Notes under the pieces: generated by a model
The model's input: only the letters and a program-made list of their open reading frames with translations
Databases searched by the model: none
What the model was told of the DNA's origin: nothing
Shown here: positions 24,934 to 33,287 of the stretch, in pieces
How the letters are laid out: each line of letters opens with the position of its first letter
Numbering within the stretch: position 1 is the stretch's first letter
Assembly: GCF_001017125.1 (NCBI RefSeq)
Contig: NZ_JXOJ01000002.1
Span: 105,597-160,915 of the forward strand
Source of the DNA: Methanoculleus sediminis
Lineage (GTDB): Archaea; Halobacteriota; Methanomicrobia; Methanomicrobiales; Methanoculleaceae
DNA length: 55,319 bases
Reading direction: 5' to 3'
Program-made: the position numbers and the translations under genes

Positions 24934-26619
24934 ATGGACGCCGATATCGAGCACCTGCTCTTTATCTACGCTCTGCAGAACGCGGTGAAGCACGATAGCG
25001 CCCCGAAAAGCGGGACGGTCATCGGCACGGTGCTCGGCAAGCATCCCGAATTCCGGAGCCGTGCACGGGAGATCGGGCCGCTCGCGGGAAAGGCGGTCGC
25101 GGAGGTGGCGAAGATGAGCACGGCGGAGAGGAAAAGTCGGCTCGAAGAACTCGCGCCCGAACTTCTCACGGAACTCGCCGAGACGCACGAACACGTCCGG
25201 GAACTCCCCGCTCTCGAGGATGCGGAGAACGGCGTGGTGATGCGGTTCGCGCCGAACCCGAGCGGACCGCTGCACCTCGGGCATGCCCGCGCCTCCATCT
25301 TAAACGACTACTACGTCAAACGCTACGGCGGGCGGTACGTCCTCCGCGTCGAGGATACCGACCCGAAACGGGTCGATCCCGATGCATACGCGATGGTGCT
25401 CGAGGACGTCGAGTGGCTGGGGCTCGGAATCACCGATATCGTCTACCAGAGCGACCGCCTCGATATCTACTACGATCTCTGCAGGAAACTGATCGAACTC
25501 GGCGGCGCCTACGTCTGCGTCTGCGACTCCGAACGGTTCCGCGAACTCAAACTCAAGGGGAAGGCATGCCCCTGCCGGGAGCTGGAGGTGGAGGAGAACC
25601 TGGAACTCTGGCAGCAGATGCTCAACGGAGAGTTCTACGAGGGAGACGCGACAGTCCGGGTGAAGACGGATCTCGCCCACCCCGACCCGGCGATGCGGGA
25701 CTACTCCGCGATGCGGATCGTGAACGCACCGCTCCACCCGCGGGTGGACGCCACGGTCTTTCCGCTGATGAACTTCTCGGTCGCGGTGGACGACCACCTG
25801 CTCGGGATCACCCACGTCATCCGCGGCAAGGACCATATCGCGAACACGCGACGCCAGCGCTACATCTTCGACTACTTCGGCTGGAAGCCGCCGGTCTACC
25901 GCCACTACGGGCGGATGGGGATATCGGGCGTCGTCCTCTCGACGTCGGGGATGCGCGAGGGGATTAAGAGCGGTCTCTACACCGGCTGGGACGACATCCA
26001 CCTCGGGACGATGCGGGCGATCGCGCGCCGGGGCATCGAGCCGGAGGCCGTCCGGAACGCCATGGTCGATATCGGGATCGGGGAGACCGACATATCGTTC
26101 TCGTGGGAGAACCTCTATTCCCGGAACAAGGAGCTTGTCGACCCGAAGGCGAACCGCTACTTCTTCGTGCCCGACCCGATCGAAGTCGTCGTGGAGGGCG
26201 CCCCGCGGCACGAGGCTCACGCGGCCCTGCACCCGAACGACCCGTCCCGGGGTGTCCGCACCCTCGTCACCGCCGGAAGGGTGCTCCTCCCCCGGGCGGA
26301 CATCGAAGGGAAGAGCATGGTCCGCTTAAAAGACCTCTACAACGTGAAGATCGCGTGGGACGGCGATACGCCGCGGGTATCCTACGCCGGCGACTCGCTC
26401 GAGGAGGCACGGAACGAGAAGGCGCCGATCATCCAGTGGCTGCCGGCGGACGCGAAACTTCCCTGCACGCTTCTGCGGCAGGACGGGAGCCTCGAAGGGT
26501 TCTGCGAGCCGCCGGTCGTGGGAGAGGCAGACCGCGTCGTCCAGTTCGAGCGGATCGGGTTTGCCCGGATCGACTCGGTGGAAGGCGGCCGGGTAAGCGC
26601 GTATTTTGCGCACCGGTGA
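24934..26619 (+). CDS. gltX: Glutamyl-tRNA synthetase (archaeal, GlxRS)
   Basis: A 561-residue class I synthetase of the archaeal type. The HIGH motif reads PNPSGPLHLGHAR, the KMSKS-equivalent loop is LSTSGMREGI, and the C-terminal half is the beta-barrel anticodon domain shared with GlnRS. In archaea it charges both tRNA-Glu and tRNA-Gln. The ATG at 24934 is chosen; the longer frame from 24787 lies inside idsA. It is the last gene of the long run, followed by a hairpin and T-run. Confidence 0.95.
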   Translation: MDADIEHLLFIYALQNAVKHDSAPKSGTVIGTVLGKHPEFRSRAREIGPLAGKAVAEVAKMSTAERKSRLEELAPELLTELAETHEHVRELPALEDAENGVVMRFAPNPSGPLHLGHARASILNDYYVKRYGGRYVLRVEDTDPKRVDPDAYAMVLEDVEWLGLGITDIVYQSDRLDIYYDLCRKLIELGGAYVCVCDSERFRELKLKGKACPCRELEVEENLELWQQMLNGEFYEGDATVRVKTDLAHPDPAMRDYSAMRIVNAPLHPRVDATVFPLMNFSVAVDDHLLGITHVIRGKDHIANTRRQRYIFDYFGWKPPVYRHYGRMGISGVVLSTSGMREGIKSGLYTGWDDIHLGTMRAIARRGIEPEAVRNAMVDIGIGETDISFSWENLYSRNKELVDPKANRYFFVPDPIEVVVEGAPRHEAHAALHPNDPSRGVRTLVTAGRVLLPRADIEGKSMVRLKDLYNVKIAWDGDTPRVSYAGDSLEEARNEKAPIIQWLPADAKLPCTLLRQDGSLEGFCEPPVVGEADRVVQFERIGFARIDSVEGGRVSAYFAHR

Positions 26620-26634
26620 AGCGGGTTCGCCGAA

Positions 26635-26685
26635 GCCGAGGGAGGAGGCAGGCAGGCCTCCCCTTCACGTGATCTTTTTTGGGAC
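26635..26685 (+). terminator. Terminator after gltX
   Basis: A GC-rich stem (GGGAGG paired with CCTCCC, about 26640-26662) is followed by the T-run TCTTTTTT at about 26673-26680, shortly after the gltX stop. It probably ends the operon that begins at tRNA-Ser. Confidence 0.5.
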
Positions 26686-26874
26686 GGCCTGTGAAGGCCG
26701 ACTCCGTAGCCCTTCTGCCTTGTTGGAACCCTTCTCTGGATAGTAGTCCCTGGAACAGGCCCGCACTTCAGATCGACCCTTGTCACGATTGCAATGAATC
26801 TATAGGGTGCGAGTGCTGACTGGCCGGGAGGGAAGCGCTCGGCATGGACGAGGAAAAAGCCCAGTACAGTGGAC

Positions 26875-27480
26875 CATGGGGATATCGCAACGGGGGGTGG
26901 GAACAGGGGAGTGCGAGCGCAGCGAGCATGAGAAACTCGAAGAGTTTCTCAAGCTCCGTTCCTGTCGGAACGTCGCACCTCGCACCTGACGGTGGTCGAG
27001 CTCCGGTTCTTCGCACCTTCGGTGCTCACGCTCCGGTTCTAACGAACCGTCGCGCTTCGAACCATCGCACCTCGCACCTAACGGTGCTCACGCTCACTGC
27101 GTTCGCGCCTCGCACCTAACGGTGCTCACGCTCACTGCGTTCGCGCCTCGCACCTTCGGTGCTCACGCTCACTGCGTTCGCGCCTCGCACCTTCGGTGCT
27201 CACGCTCACTGCGTTCGCGCCTCGCACCTTCGGTGCTCACGCTCACTGCGTTCGCACCTCGCACCTAACGGTGCTCACGCTCACTGCGTTCGCGTCTCGC
27301 ACCTAACGGTGGTCGAACTCCTGCCGTCCCGGCAGTCGCACTCCGGAGCGTCGTTCCCCCAATGCCGATATCCCCACGAAATCCGAGCCAGGTGTGACCG
27401 GAGGTCATTGCCGGACGCAAAGGTTCGGGAGTGTACGTTATCAGCACAGGGGGGAGCTTGAGCACCGTCAGGTGCGAAAT
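26875..27480. repeat. Large array of hairpin modules bounded by inverted repeats
   Basis: Six tandem units of 37-38 bases run from 27070 to 27294, each a CACC-(taac or ttc)-GGTG hairpin plus GCTCACGCTCACTGCGTTCG. On both sides lie looser modules with other hairpins in the same frame: GTTCC-tgtc-GGAAC (26958-26971), CGGTTC-taac-GAACCG (27034-27049) and CTGCCG-tcc-CGGCAG (27321-27335). The block is bracketed by an imperfect inverted repeat (26875-26903 and 27353-27379, core TGGGGATATCG). A reverse-oriented module follows at about 27447-27478. The unrelated reading frames through it are repeat translations, not genes. Confidence 0.85.
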
Positions 27481-27542
27481 GCCGTTCACCGGGGTAACCC
27501 ATTAATAACAAAATGTTCAAGATCGTATACAAAGGCAGCAGT

Positions 27543-28043
27543 ATGAAGCGAAACACGTTCTATCTTCTGGCCGGGATCGTTGCGCTCGCCGAAGTCGGCA
27601 TCTTCTGGCTCGCGGTGCAGGTCGAGAGGCCGATCCTGATCCAGGTTGCGTTCGTCCTCGGCATCCTCCTGCTCTATCTCGCGCGGCGGAGGGTGGACGA
27701 GACGATAGAGGATGAACGGACGGCGATGATCACCCAGAAGGCAGCGCTCCGGACGCTGGAGGTCTCCTGGGTGGTTTTCTTCGTGATCAGCCTGGGGGGC
27801 GCGGTTGCTGCGTTCTCAAGGCCGCTCGGGCTGCGCCCGCCCCATCCGCCGGACCCGAACGTCACGCACATGGTGGTGATACGGCTGCAGGATCATCCCG
27901 ACTTCCTTTCCTTCGACCTCTTCGGCAGATTTGCCATCGGCCAACTGGTACTCCTCTGCCTGATGATCTTCTTGTACGTCGGGTTCAGGATGTATTACGC
28001 CCGCAAGTACGGAGAATGGGATACCGATGAAGAACAGGATTAA
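27543..28043 (+). CDS. DUF2178-type membrane protein
   Basis: A 166-residue integral membrane protein with four hydrophobic segments (about residues 6-25, 29-46, 73-95 and 128-150). After the second segment comes RRRVDETIEDERTAMITQKA, the conserved cytoplasmic loop of the DUF2178 family. Function unknown; such proteins are commonly encoded with a small HTH regulator, as here, where the next gene overlaps by 17 bases. The ATG at 27543 is chosen over 27513 because a TATA-like ATTAATAAC at about 27501-27509 would place the transcript start between them. Confidence 0.75.
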   Translation: MKRNTFYLLAGIVALAEVGIFWLAVQVERPILIQVAFVLGILLLYLARRRVDETIEDERTAMITQKAALRTLEVSWVVFFVISLGGAVAAFSRPLGLRPPHPPDPNVTHMVVIRLQDHPDFLSFDLFGRFAIGQLVLLCLMIFLYVGFRMYYARKYGEWDTDEEQD

Positions 28044-28236
28044 GGTCTACCGGGCGATGCACGACCTGACCCAGGAAGGGCTCGCAAACGAGCTCGGGGT
28101 CACCCGGCAGACCATCCTCGCCATCGAGAAGGGGAAGTACGATCCGTCGCTCGAACTCGCCTTCAAGATCGCCGGGTTCTTCGGCGTCACGATCGAGGAC
28201 ATCTTCCTCTACGGCGATGCGGCAGAGCGGAAGTAA
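28027..28236 (+). CDS. XRE-family HTH transcriptional regulator
   Basis: A 69-residue protein that is one helix-turn-helix domain: MKNRIKVYRAMHDLTQEGLA, then ELGVTRQTILAIEKGKYDPS with recognition helix TRQTILAIEKG. It belongs to the short archaeal/bacterial YozG-like class paired with small membrane proteins. It probably represses its own operon. It overlaps the DUF2178 gene by 17 bases. Confidence 0.9.
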   Translation: MKNRIKVYRAMHDLTQEGLANELGVTRQTILAIEKGKYDPSLELAFKIAGFFGVTIEDIFLYGDAAERK

Positions 28237-28689
28237 TCCCAACCGGGGCCGCTGCCGCAGGCGTTTCCGGCCTCAGCTTCGACTCGCCATACCCCATAAA
28301 ACGTCCTGCCGCCCGCCCATCACCTTCACTCTTCTATCCAGTATTTCGTGCGTCGTTTGATCGCTGATCCTGCATGGCCCACCATGCCGGTGCACGATCC
28401 GCGGGCACCGGTGGTCCGCGAGACGTACCCGTAGGCCGGAATCCTTTCACGGCAGATGTCCAGTCAACCCACCATTTTGTTCAAAAATTACGCCAATTAG
28501 TAAGAAATAAATAACAATATGTAAAATCTACCTTACATTGTCGCATAGCCCTTCCCGCAGTTTCCGGGGAGGGCGCGACATCAGAGCAGCAGAACCAGAG
28601 CGAAGTGAAAAGATCATGGAAACTGCCAGAACACTACCGGAACAGCACCGATGCCATGGAGGAGCCTCCATGCGACGGAGGCAGAGACG
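28237..28689. promoter_or_regulatory. Intergenic region with promoter and operator candidate
   Basis: The 450-base gap has no supported gene. A TATA-like AGAAATAAATAAC lies at about 28503-28514, followed at once by a perfect inverted repeat ATGTAA-aatctacc-TTACAT (28519-28538), placed where a repressor would block initiation. A GC-rich inverted segment (CCTTCCCGC/GGGAGGG) is at about 28552-28572, which could be part of the leader. Confidence 0.45.
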
Positions 28690-29943
28690 ATGATGAAACA
28701 CAACCTTTGCATCGTGCTTCTCCTCCTGTCGGCAATCGTGGGTGCCGCCGCCGCGGCCAATACGTCGTTAGAGGAACAGATTGCGGTCACCGGGGTCACC
28801 GTCAATCCCGACGCGCTCATGCGCGGAGATACGGGCACGGTGACGGTCGAGATCAAGAACACCGGGGAGACGGGCGTCGCCATCAGCAGGGCCGAACTTT
28901 ATCCCAACGGCATCTCCGTCGTCAACGACAAGACCTACGATTCGGTGGGCACCATCGGCCCCGGGAACACCATGTCGTTCACGTTCACCGTGCGGGCCGA
29001 TGCCTCGGACGGCATCTACTACCCGATCTTCTACCTGGACCTCAGGGACAGCGGGAGCATCCGCTACTCCGTCCCGGTGACGGTCGAAAGTACCGAGATC
29101 CAGGTCAATATCGTCGACGCCCCGAAAACCTTCCCGGCAAACAGCGAAGACACCATCGTTCTTTCCGTCGGTAACCCCCGCGGGAACAGCGTGAACGGCG
29201 TAACGGTCACCCCGACCGGCGAGGGCGTCGCAAGCACCCAGACAGCCGTCTTCCTTGGAGCCCTCTCGCCGGACGAGGAGAAGAACGCCTCGTTTCGGAT
29301 CCAGGCATCGCAGTCGACCAAACTCACCTTCGACGTCTCCTACAGGAACGGTCTCAACGAACACCACGCCTCCCTGACCATCCCCGTCGAGATCGGCGAG
29401 CGGGCGGTCGAACCGGAAATGGTGGTCAACAACATCGAAGTCGCCCGGAGCGGCAGTACGGTCACGCTGACCGGCGACGTGACCAACGCCGGTCTGAAAG
29501 ATGCCTACTCCGTCAAGGTCACCGTCGACGACCCCGCGACCCCGACCGACCCCTACCCGGTCTACGTCGTCGGCGGACTGGAGTCCGATGACTTCTCGAG
29601 TTTCGAGATCACGTGCCTCGCCCAGGGCGCATCTTCGATCCCGCTTCTTGTCCAGTACAAAGACGAGGACGGTGAAACCCACAGCGAGACCGTGACCGTC
29701 TCCCTATCCTCCACAGAGCAGACAGGTGCGGGCAACCAGGTCCAGACCGGCGGCTCGGGAGTGATTACACGGAGCGGCCCCCAGACAGTGACCAGGTCCG
29801 GGGGCATGGGCATGTCGTTCGGCGGCGGGTTTGCGCAGGTCCCGCTCCTTGAGATCGGCCTCGTGGCCGTCGGGGGCGTGGCCGTCGCCGTCGCGTGGCG
29901 GAAGGGTTACTTCGGGAAGATCCGTGACCGGATCCGGAAGTAA
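28690..29943 (+). CDS. Secreted, C-terminally anchored COG1361-type protein
   Basis: A 417-residue surface protein. It has a signal peptide (about 1-22, ending VGAAAAA), three beta-sandwich repeats of the CARDB/NEW3 type (about 30-130, 135-230, 240-340; for example TVTVEIKNTGETG and TVTLTGDVTNAGLKDAYSV), a Gly/Ser/Gln-rich linker and one transmembrane helix near the end followed by a basic tail. Proteins of this group are often encoded with MacB-like exporters and may serve as the external adaptor. An RBS GGAGG precedes the ATG. The ATP-binding gene starts 17 bases on. Confidence 0.8.
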   Translation: MMKHNLCIVLLLLSAIVGAAAAANTSLEEQIAVTGVTVNPDALMRGDTGTVTVEIKNTGETGVAISRAELYPNGISVVNDKTYDSVGTIGPGNTMSFTFTVRADASDGIYYPIFYLDLRDSGSIRYSVPVTVESTEIQVNIVDAPKTFPANSEDTIVLSVGNPRGNSVNGVTVTPTGEGVASTQTAVFLGALSPDEEKNASFRIQASQSTKLTFDVSYRNGLNEHHASLTIPVEIGERAVEPEMVVNNIEVARSGSTVTLTGDVTNAGLKDAYSVKVTVDDPATPTDPYPVYVVGGLESDDFSSFEITCLAQGASSIPLLVQYKDEDGETHSETVTVSLSSTEQTGAGNQVQTGGSGVITRSGPQTVTRSGGMGMSFGGGFAQVPLLEIGLVAVGGVAVAVAWRKGYFGKIRDRIRK

Positions 29944-29960
29944 CCCCGGGAGGACGATGC

Positions 29961-30632
29961 ATGAGCATACCGGTTATCGAACTCGACGACGTCACGAAGG
30001 TCTATCCCCTCCCTGCAGGCGACGTCACGGCCCTCTCCGGGATATCTATCAGGATCGACGAGGGGGAGTTCGTCGCCATCATGGGGCCGTCGGGGTCGGG
30101 AAAATCAACCCTCCTCAACCAGATCGGGTGCCTCGACCGCCCCACCTCGGGCGACCTCTTCCTCGCAGGGAAGAACACCCGGGAGATGGACGACCGGGAG
30201 CTGACCAGTCTCCGGCTCTCGTCCATCGGCTACATCTTCCAGAAGTTCAACCTCATCCCGCTCCTCTCCGCCTACGAGAACGTCGAATACCCCTACATCA
30301 TGAAGCACCGCAAAAACGACGACACCGGGAGGGTGCGGGACCTTCTCGCCCTGGTCGGAATCGACGAAAGCCTCTCGACCCATAAGCCGAACGAACTCTC
30401 CGGCGGTCAGCAGCAGCGCGTTGCAATCGCCCGGGCGCTCGTGAACGACCCGGCGATCCTCCTCTGCGACGAGCCGACCGGAAACCTGGACTCGCAGACC
30501 GGCACCCAGATCATGGAGGCGCTCTCGGAACTCCACAAAAAAGGCCGGACGATCGTCATGGTGACCCATGAATCCGAGATCGCGGCATATGCAGAACGGA
30601 CGATCGTCATCCGGGACGGGAGGGTGGCATGA
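29961..30632 (+). CDS. ABC transporter ATP-binding protein (MacB/LolD type)
   Basis: A 223-residue ATPase. Walker A GPSGSGKST, Q-loop in YIFQKFNL, signature LSGGQQQR, Walker B LLCDEPTG and the switch His in VMVTHESE are all intact. The family powers MacB/LolCDE-like mechanotransmission permeases. Its end overlaps the permease gene by 4 bases. With the anchored surface protein upstream it forms a three-gene system; the substrate is unknown. Confidence 0.93.
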   Translation: MSIPVIELDDVTKVYPLPAGDVTALSGISIRIDEGEFVAIMGPSGSGKSTLLNQIGCLDRPTSGDLFLAGKNTREMDDRELTSLRLSSIGYIFQKFNLIPLLSAYENVEYPYIMKHRKNDDTGRVRDLLALVGIDESLSTHKPNELSGGQQQRVAIARALVNDPAILLCDEPTGNLDSQTGTQIMEALSELHKKGRTIVMVTHESEIAAYAERTIVIRDGRVA

Positions 30633-31867
30633 TCGGAAACGACATCATCCTCGCACTCTCGGTAAGAAGCGTCCGGCTTCACTTCCTGCGATCGGTCCTC
30701 GCCGCCCTCGGCATCGTCATCGGCGTCGTCGCCATCGCCTCGATCGGGATGATGGGAGCGAACATGACGCTCTCGGTCACGGAGCAGCTCTCTGATATGG
30801 CAAACAAACTCACCGTCACCCCGTATACCGGGGGCGGGGGCGGCATGATGATGGGCGGGGGAGGAGGCGGCAGGGTCGTCATCAGTAGCGGCTCCTCTTC
30901 TGATGACGACGACGTGATCACCGAAAAACAGTTCAAGACGATTCAGCGCATCGTCGCGAAGTACGGAACCGCCTACACCGTCCGATCGGAATCCGATCGG
31001 ATCGAGGTCGGGTCGGATACTGGGAGAGCGACCATCTACGGCCTCGATCCCGAGATCATGCGCGAGATCCTCACCGTCGAGGAAGGCGAGTACCCGAAGA
31101 GCACGACCTCGGTAGCGGTCGGGCCGACGCTTGCAGAAAGGCTCAACCTCAAGATCGGGAGCAAACTCAAGATCGGCGACCCCGACGAGGGGTCTACCAC
31201 GACCGTCCGGGTCGTCGGCATCCTCGAGGAACGCGGCATGTCGATGGACCTCTCCACGGACATGGCGATTGTCGGGAGCGATAAACTCTTTGTCGGCATC
31301 TACGGCGGCGAGGGAGAGTACGACCAGGTCAACGTCGTCGTGAACGACATCAACAACGCTGATGTGGTCAAGACGGCGATCGAAGACGAACTCAACAGGA
31401 AGGAGGACACCGTCACCGTCCAGGACAGCAGCCGCATGATGGAGAGCATCACCTCGTCGCTCTCCACGATGACGACGTTCGTGATGGCGATTGCCGCGAT
31501 CTCGCTCCTGGTTGCCGCGGTCTCGATCTTCAACGTGATGATGATGTCGGTGAACGAACGGGTGCGGGAGATCGGGATCCTCCGCTCCATCGGAACGCAG
31601 CGAACCGAGATCCTGCGAATGTTCATCTACGAAGCGGGGATCCTCGGGCTCGTCGGGGCGATCATCGGTGCCGTTATGAGCATCATCATCGGCTACATCG
31701 TCGTGGTCGGCATGGTCGGGACCGCCGAGTACTTCTTCGCGGCCGGGAGCATCAGCTACGTCCCGATGGCCATGGCCGTCGGCGCCGCGATATGCATCGT
31801 CACCGGGGTCTACCCGGCGTGGCGGGCCTCGAACCTCGACCCGATCGAGGCGTTGAGGGCGGAGTAG
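30629..31867 (+). CDS. MacB/FtsX-type ABC permease with Gly/Asp-rich insert
   Basis: A 412-residue permease with the MacB topology: one N-terminal transmembrane helix (AALGIVIGVVAIASIGMM), a large extracellular domain (about 60-275) and three C-terminal helices including the MMMSVNERVREIGILRSIG segment typical of FtsX domains. The periplasmic-type domain begins with a low-complexity insert of glycine and methionine (about 68-85) followed by SSGSSSDDDD. The ending PAWRASNLDPIEALRAE is the family C-terminus. Probably exports or remodels a lipid, peptide or surface substrate together with its neighbours. Confidence 0.92.
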   Translation: MIGNDIILALSVRSVRLHFLRSVLAALGIVIGVVAIASIGMMGANMTLSVTEQLSDMANKLTVTPYTGGGGGMMMGGGGGGRVVISSGSSSDDDDVITEKQFKTIQRIVAKYGTAYTVRSESDRIEVGSDTGRATIYGLDPEIMREILTVEEGEYPKSTTSVAVGPTLAERLNLKIGSKLKIGDPDEGSTTTVRVVGILEERGMSMDLSTDMAIVGSDKLFVGIYGGEGEYDQVNVVVNDINNADVVKTAIEDELNRKEDTVTVQDSSRMMESITSSLSTMTTFVMAIAAISLLVAAVSIFNVMMMSVNERVREIGILRSIGTQRTEILRMFIYEAGILGLVGAIIGAVMSIIIGYIVVVGMVGTAEYFFAAGSISYVPMAMAVGAAICIVTGVYPAWRASNLDPIEALRAE

Positions 31868-31928
31868 GAACAGGAAGAAGGATGGTTTCCATCCATCTCC
31901 CCAACCGGGCAGCACGTGGGGTGTACGA

Positions 31929-32570
31929 TCACGGCCTCTGAACCACCGCCCTCTCCGCCCGCCCGACCAGTTCCCGGAGCACCGCCCGGGCGAGCCCGGC
32001 GTTGCCGTAGTCCCGCTCCCGGGCGACGTCCCGGATGCAGGCCGGCACTTCGATGGCCCGCTCGGCCTCCCGGATCTCGGACGCGAGCGCCGTGAGCTCA
32101 CTCCTCTCCCGCATCCGGTTCCGGTGCCAGGCCGCGGACACCCGTTCCGGGTCGATTGCGAGGATTGCCTCGTAACAGTCCGCCGCCTCATCGTAGCGGC
32201 ACATGGCCCCGAGCACCCAGCCCCGGCTCTGCCAGGCGAGGATATGCTCCGGATCCAGCATGAGCGCCCGGTCACAGCAGGCGACGGCGCTATCGTGCTC
32301 CCCGAGGTGCGCGAGAACGTAGCCCTTTCTCTGCCAGGCCGTCGCATCGTCGGGGTCGAGTGCGAGCGCCCGGTCAAAAGAGGCGGCCGCCTCCTCGTAG
32401 CGGCCGGCCCTGATAAGAGCAAACCCCTTCCGCCTCCAGTAGAGGGGATCGTCGGGAGAGAGTTCAAGGGCCTTATCGTAACAGGCGATCGCTTTGCTGT
32501 AGTCCCCGGTACTGCAGAGGCCCTGGCCCCTGTGGTACCATACCTCGGCACTCTCTTCTCTTGTCGCCAT
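31929..32570 (-). CDS. TPR-repeat protein
   Basis: A 213-residue protein with four tandem tetratricopeptide repeats (about 7-40, 41-74, 75-108, 109-142), each with the W/Y-G-A-P pattern (for example AIACYDKALELSPDDPLYWR). A helical charged C-terminal region of 70 residues follows. TPRs mediate protein binding; partner unknown. The start at 32570 (MATREES) is chosen; the long frame continuing upstream is the complement of the flavodoxin gene. It is convergent with the permease gene and divergent from the flavodoxin. Confidence 0.85.
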   Translation of the reverse strand: MATREESAEVWYHRGQGLCSTGDYSKAIACYDKALELSPDDPLYWRRKGFALIRAGRYEEAAASFDRALALDPDDATAWQRKGYVLAHLGEHDSAVACCDRALMLDPEHILAWQSRGWVLGAMCRYDEAADCYEAILAIDPERVSAAWHRNRMRERSELTALASEIREAERAIEVPACIRDVARERDYGNAGLARAVLRELVGRAERAVVQRP

Positions 32571-32657
32571 CGGACCTGAAAAGGAGACCAATCCATAAGA
32601 ACCTAACCCGCTACCCCCGATAACGTTTAAGACCGGTCGAACAAGAAGTAACTGCTT

Positions 32658-33164
32658 ATGGCAGATAGAATTCTTGTTGCCTACGCCACCCGCTACGGTT
32701 CGACGGCAGAAGTGGCGGAGGCGATCGGCGAAGAACTCCGCAAAGCGGGCGTTGAGGTCGATGTCACGCCGGTGGACGAAGTCCGGGATCTCTCCCCGTA
32801 CCGGGCCGCCGTCATAGGAAGCCCGATATACATGGGGAAATGGCTTCCGGAACCGCAGGTCTTCATCGAGAAAAACCAGCAGCGCCTGCGCACCATCCCG
32901 GTCGCCTACTTCTCCGTGGGGCTCACGGTCACGGACAGAAGCCCCGAGATCCTCAGAAAAGCGGAAGCATCGATGGACGCGGTCAGGATGCTCGTTAATC
33001 CGGTGGAAGTCGGGATCTTTCCGGGCAAACTGGAGAGCAGCGGCCTGTCCTTCACCGACCGCACCATCGTTAAGATGATCCGGGCCAAGACGGGAGACTT
33101 CCGCGACTGGGAGATCGTACGTTCCTGGGCGCAGGCAGTACACAGGAAGCTCACAGCGGCGTGA
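32658..33164 (+). CDS. Flavodoxin-domain protein
   Basis: A 168-residue flavodoxin-fold protein. The FMN-phosphate loop is YATRYGSTAEVAEAIG at the N-terminus, followed by AAVIGSPIYMGKWLPE, typical of the HemG/protoporphyrinogen-oxidase-like flavodoxin branch. It probably carries electrons in the cytosol; the partner is unknown, and menaquinone-linked HemG activity is unlikely to apply in a methanogen. Confidence 0.85.
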   Translation: MADRILVAYATRYGSTAEVAEAIGEELRKAGVEVDVTPVDEVRDLSPYRAAVIGSPIYMGKWLPEPQVFIEKNQQRLRTIPVAYFSVGLTVTDRSPEILRKAEASMDAVRMLVNPVEVGIFPGKLESSGLSFTDRTIVKMIRAKTGDFRDWEIVRSWAQAVHRKLTAA

Positions 33165-33287
33165 CCGGCCGCGACGTAACGGTGTGCAGACACAGGAACC
33201 GCCTCATTTCTCGTTCAGGCTGCCGCAACGCACGAAAAAGTGCTTATAGGACGGCCGCGCACCTATAAAAATCACAAGGTGAACCGG

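Noticed and set aside
27070-27294. Possible CRISPR array (regular 37-38-base units)
   Set aside because: The whole unit is repeated, with no unique spacers between repeats, and no cas genes are near. It is a tandem hairpin repeat.
26783-27461. Several 60-100-codon frames in the repeat array
   Set aside because: Their translations are repeats of the hairpin modules and overlap each other in several frames.
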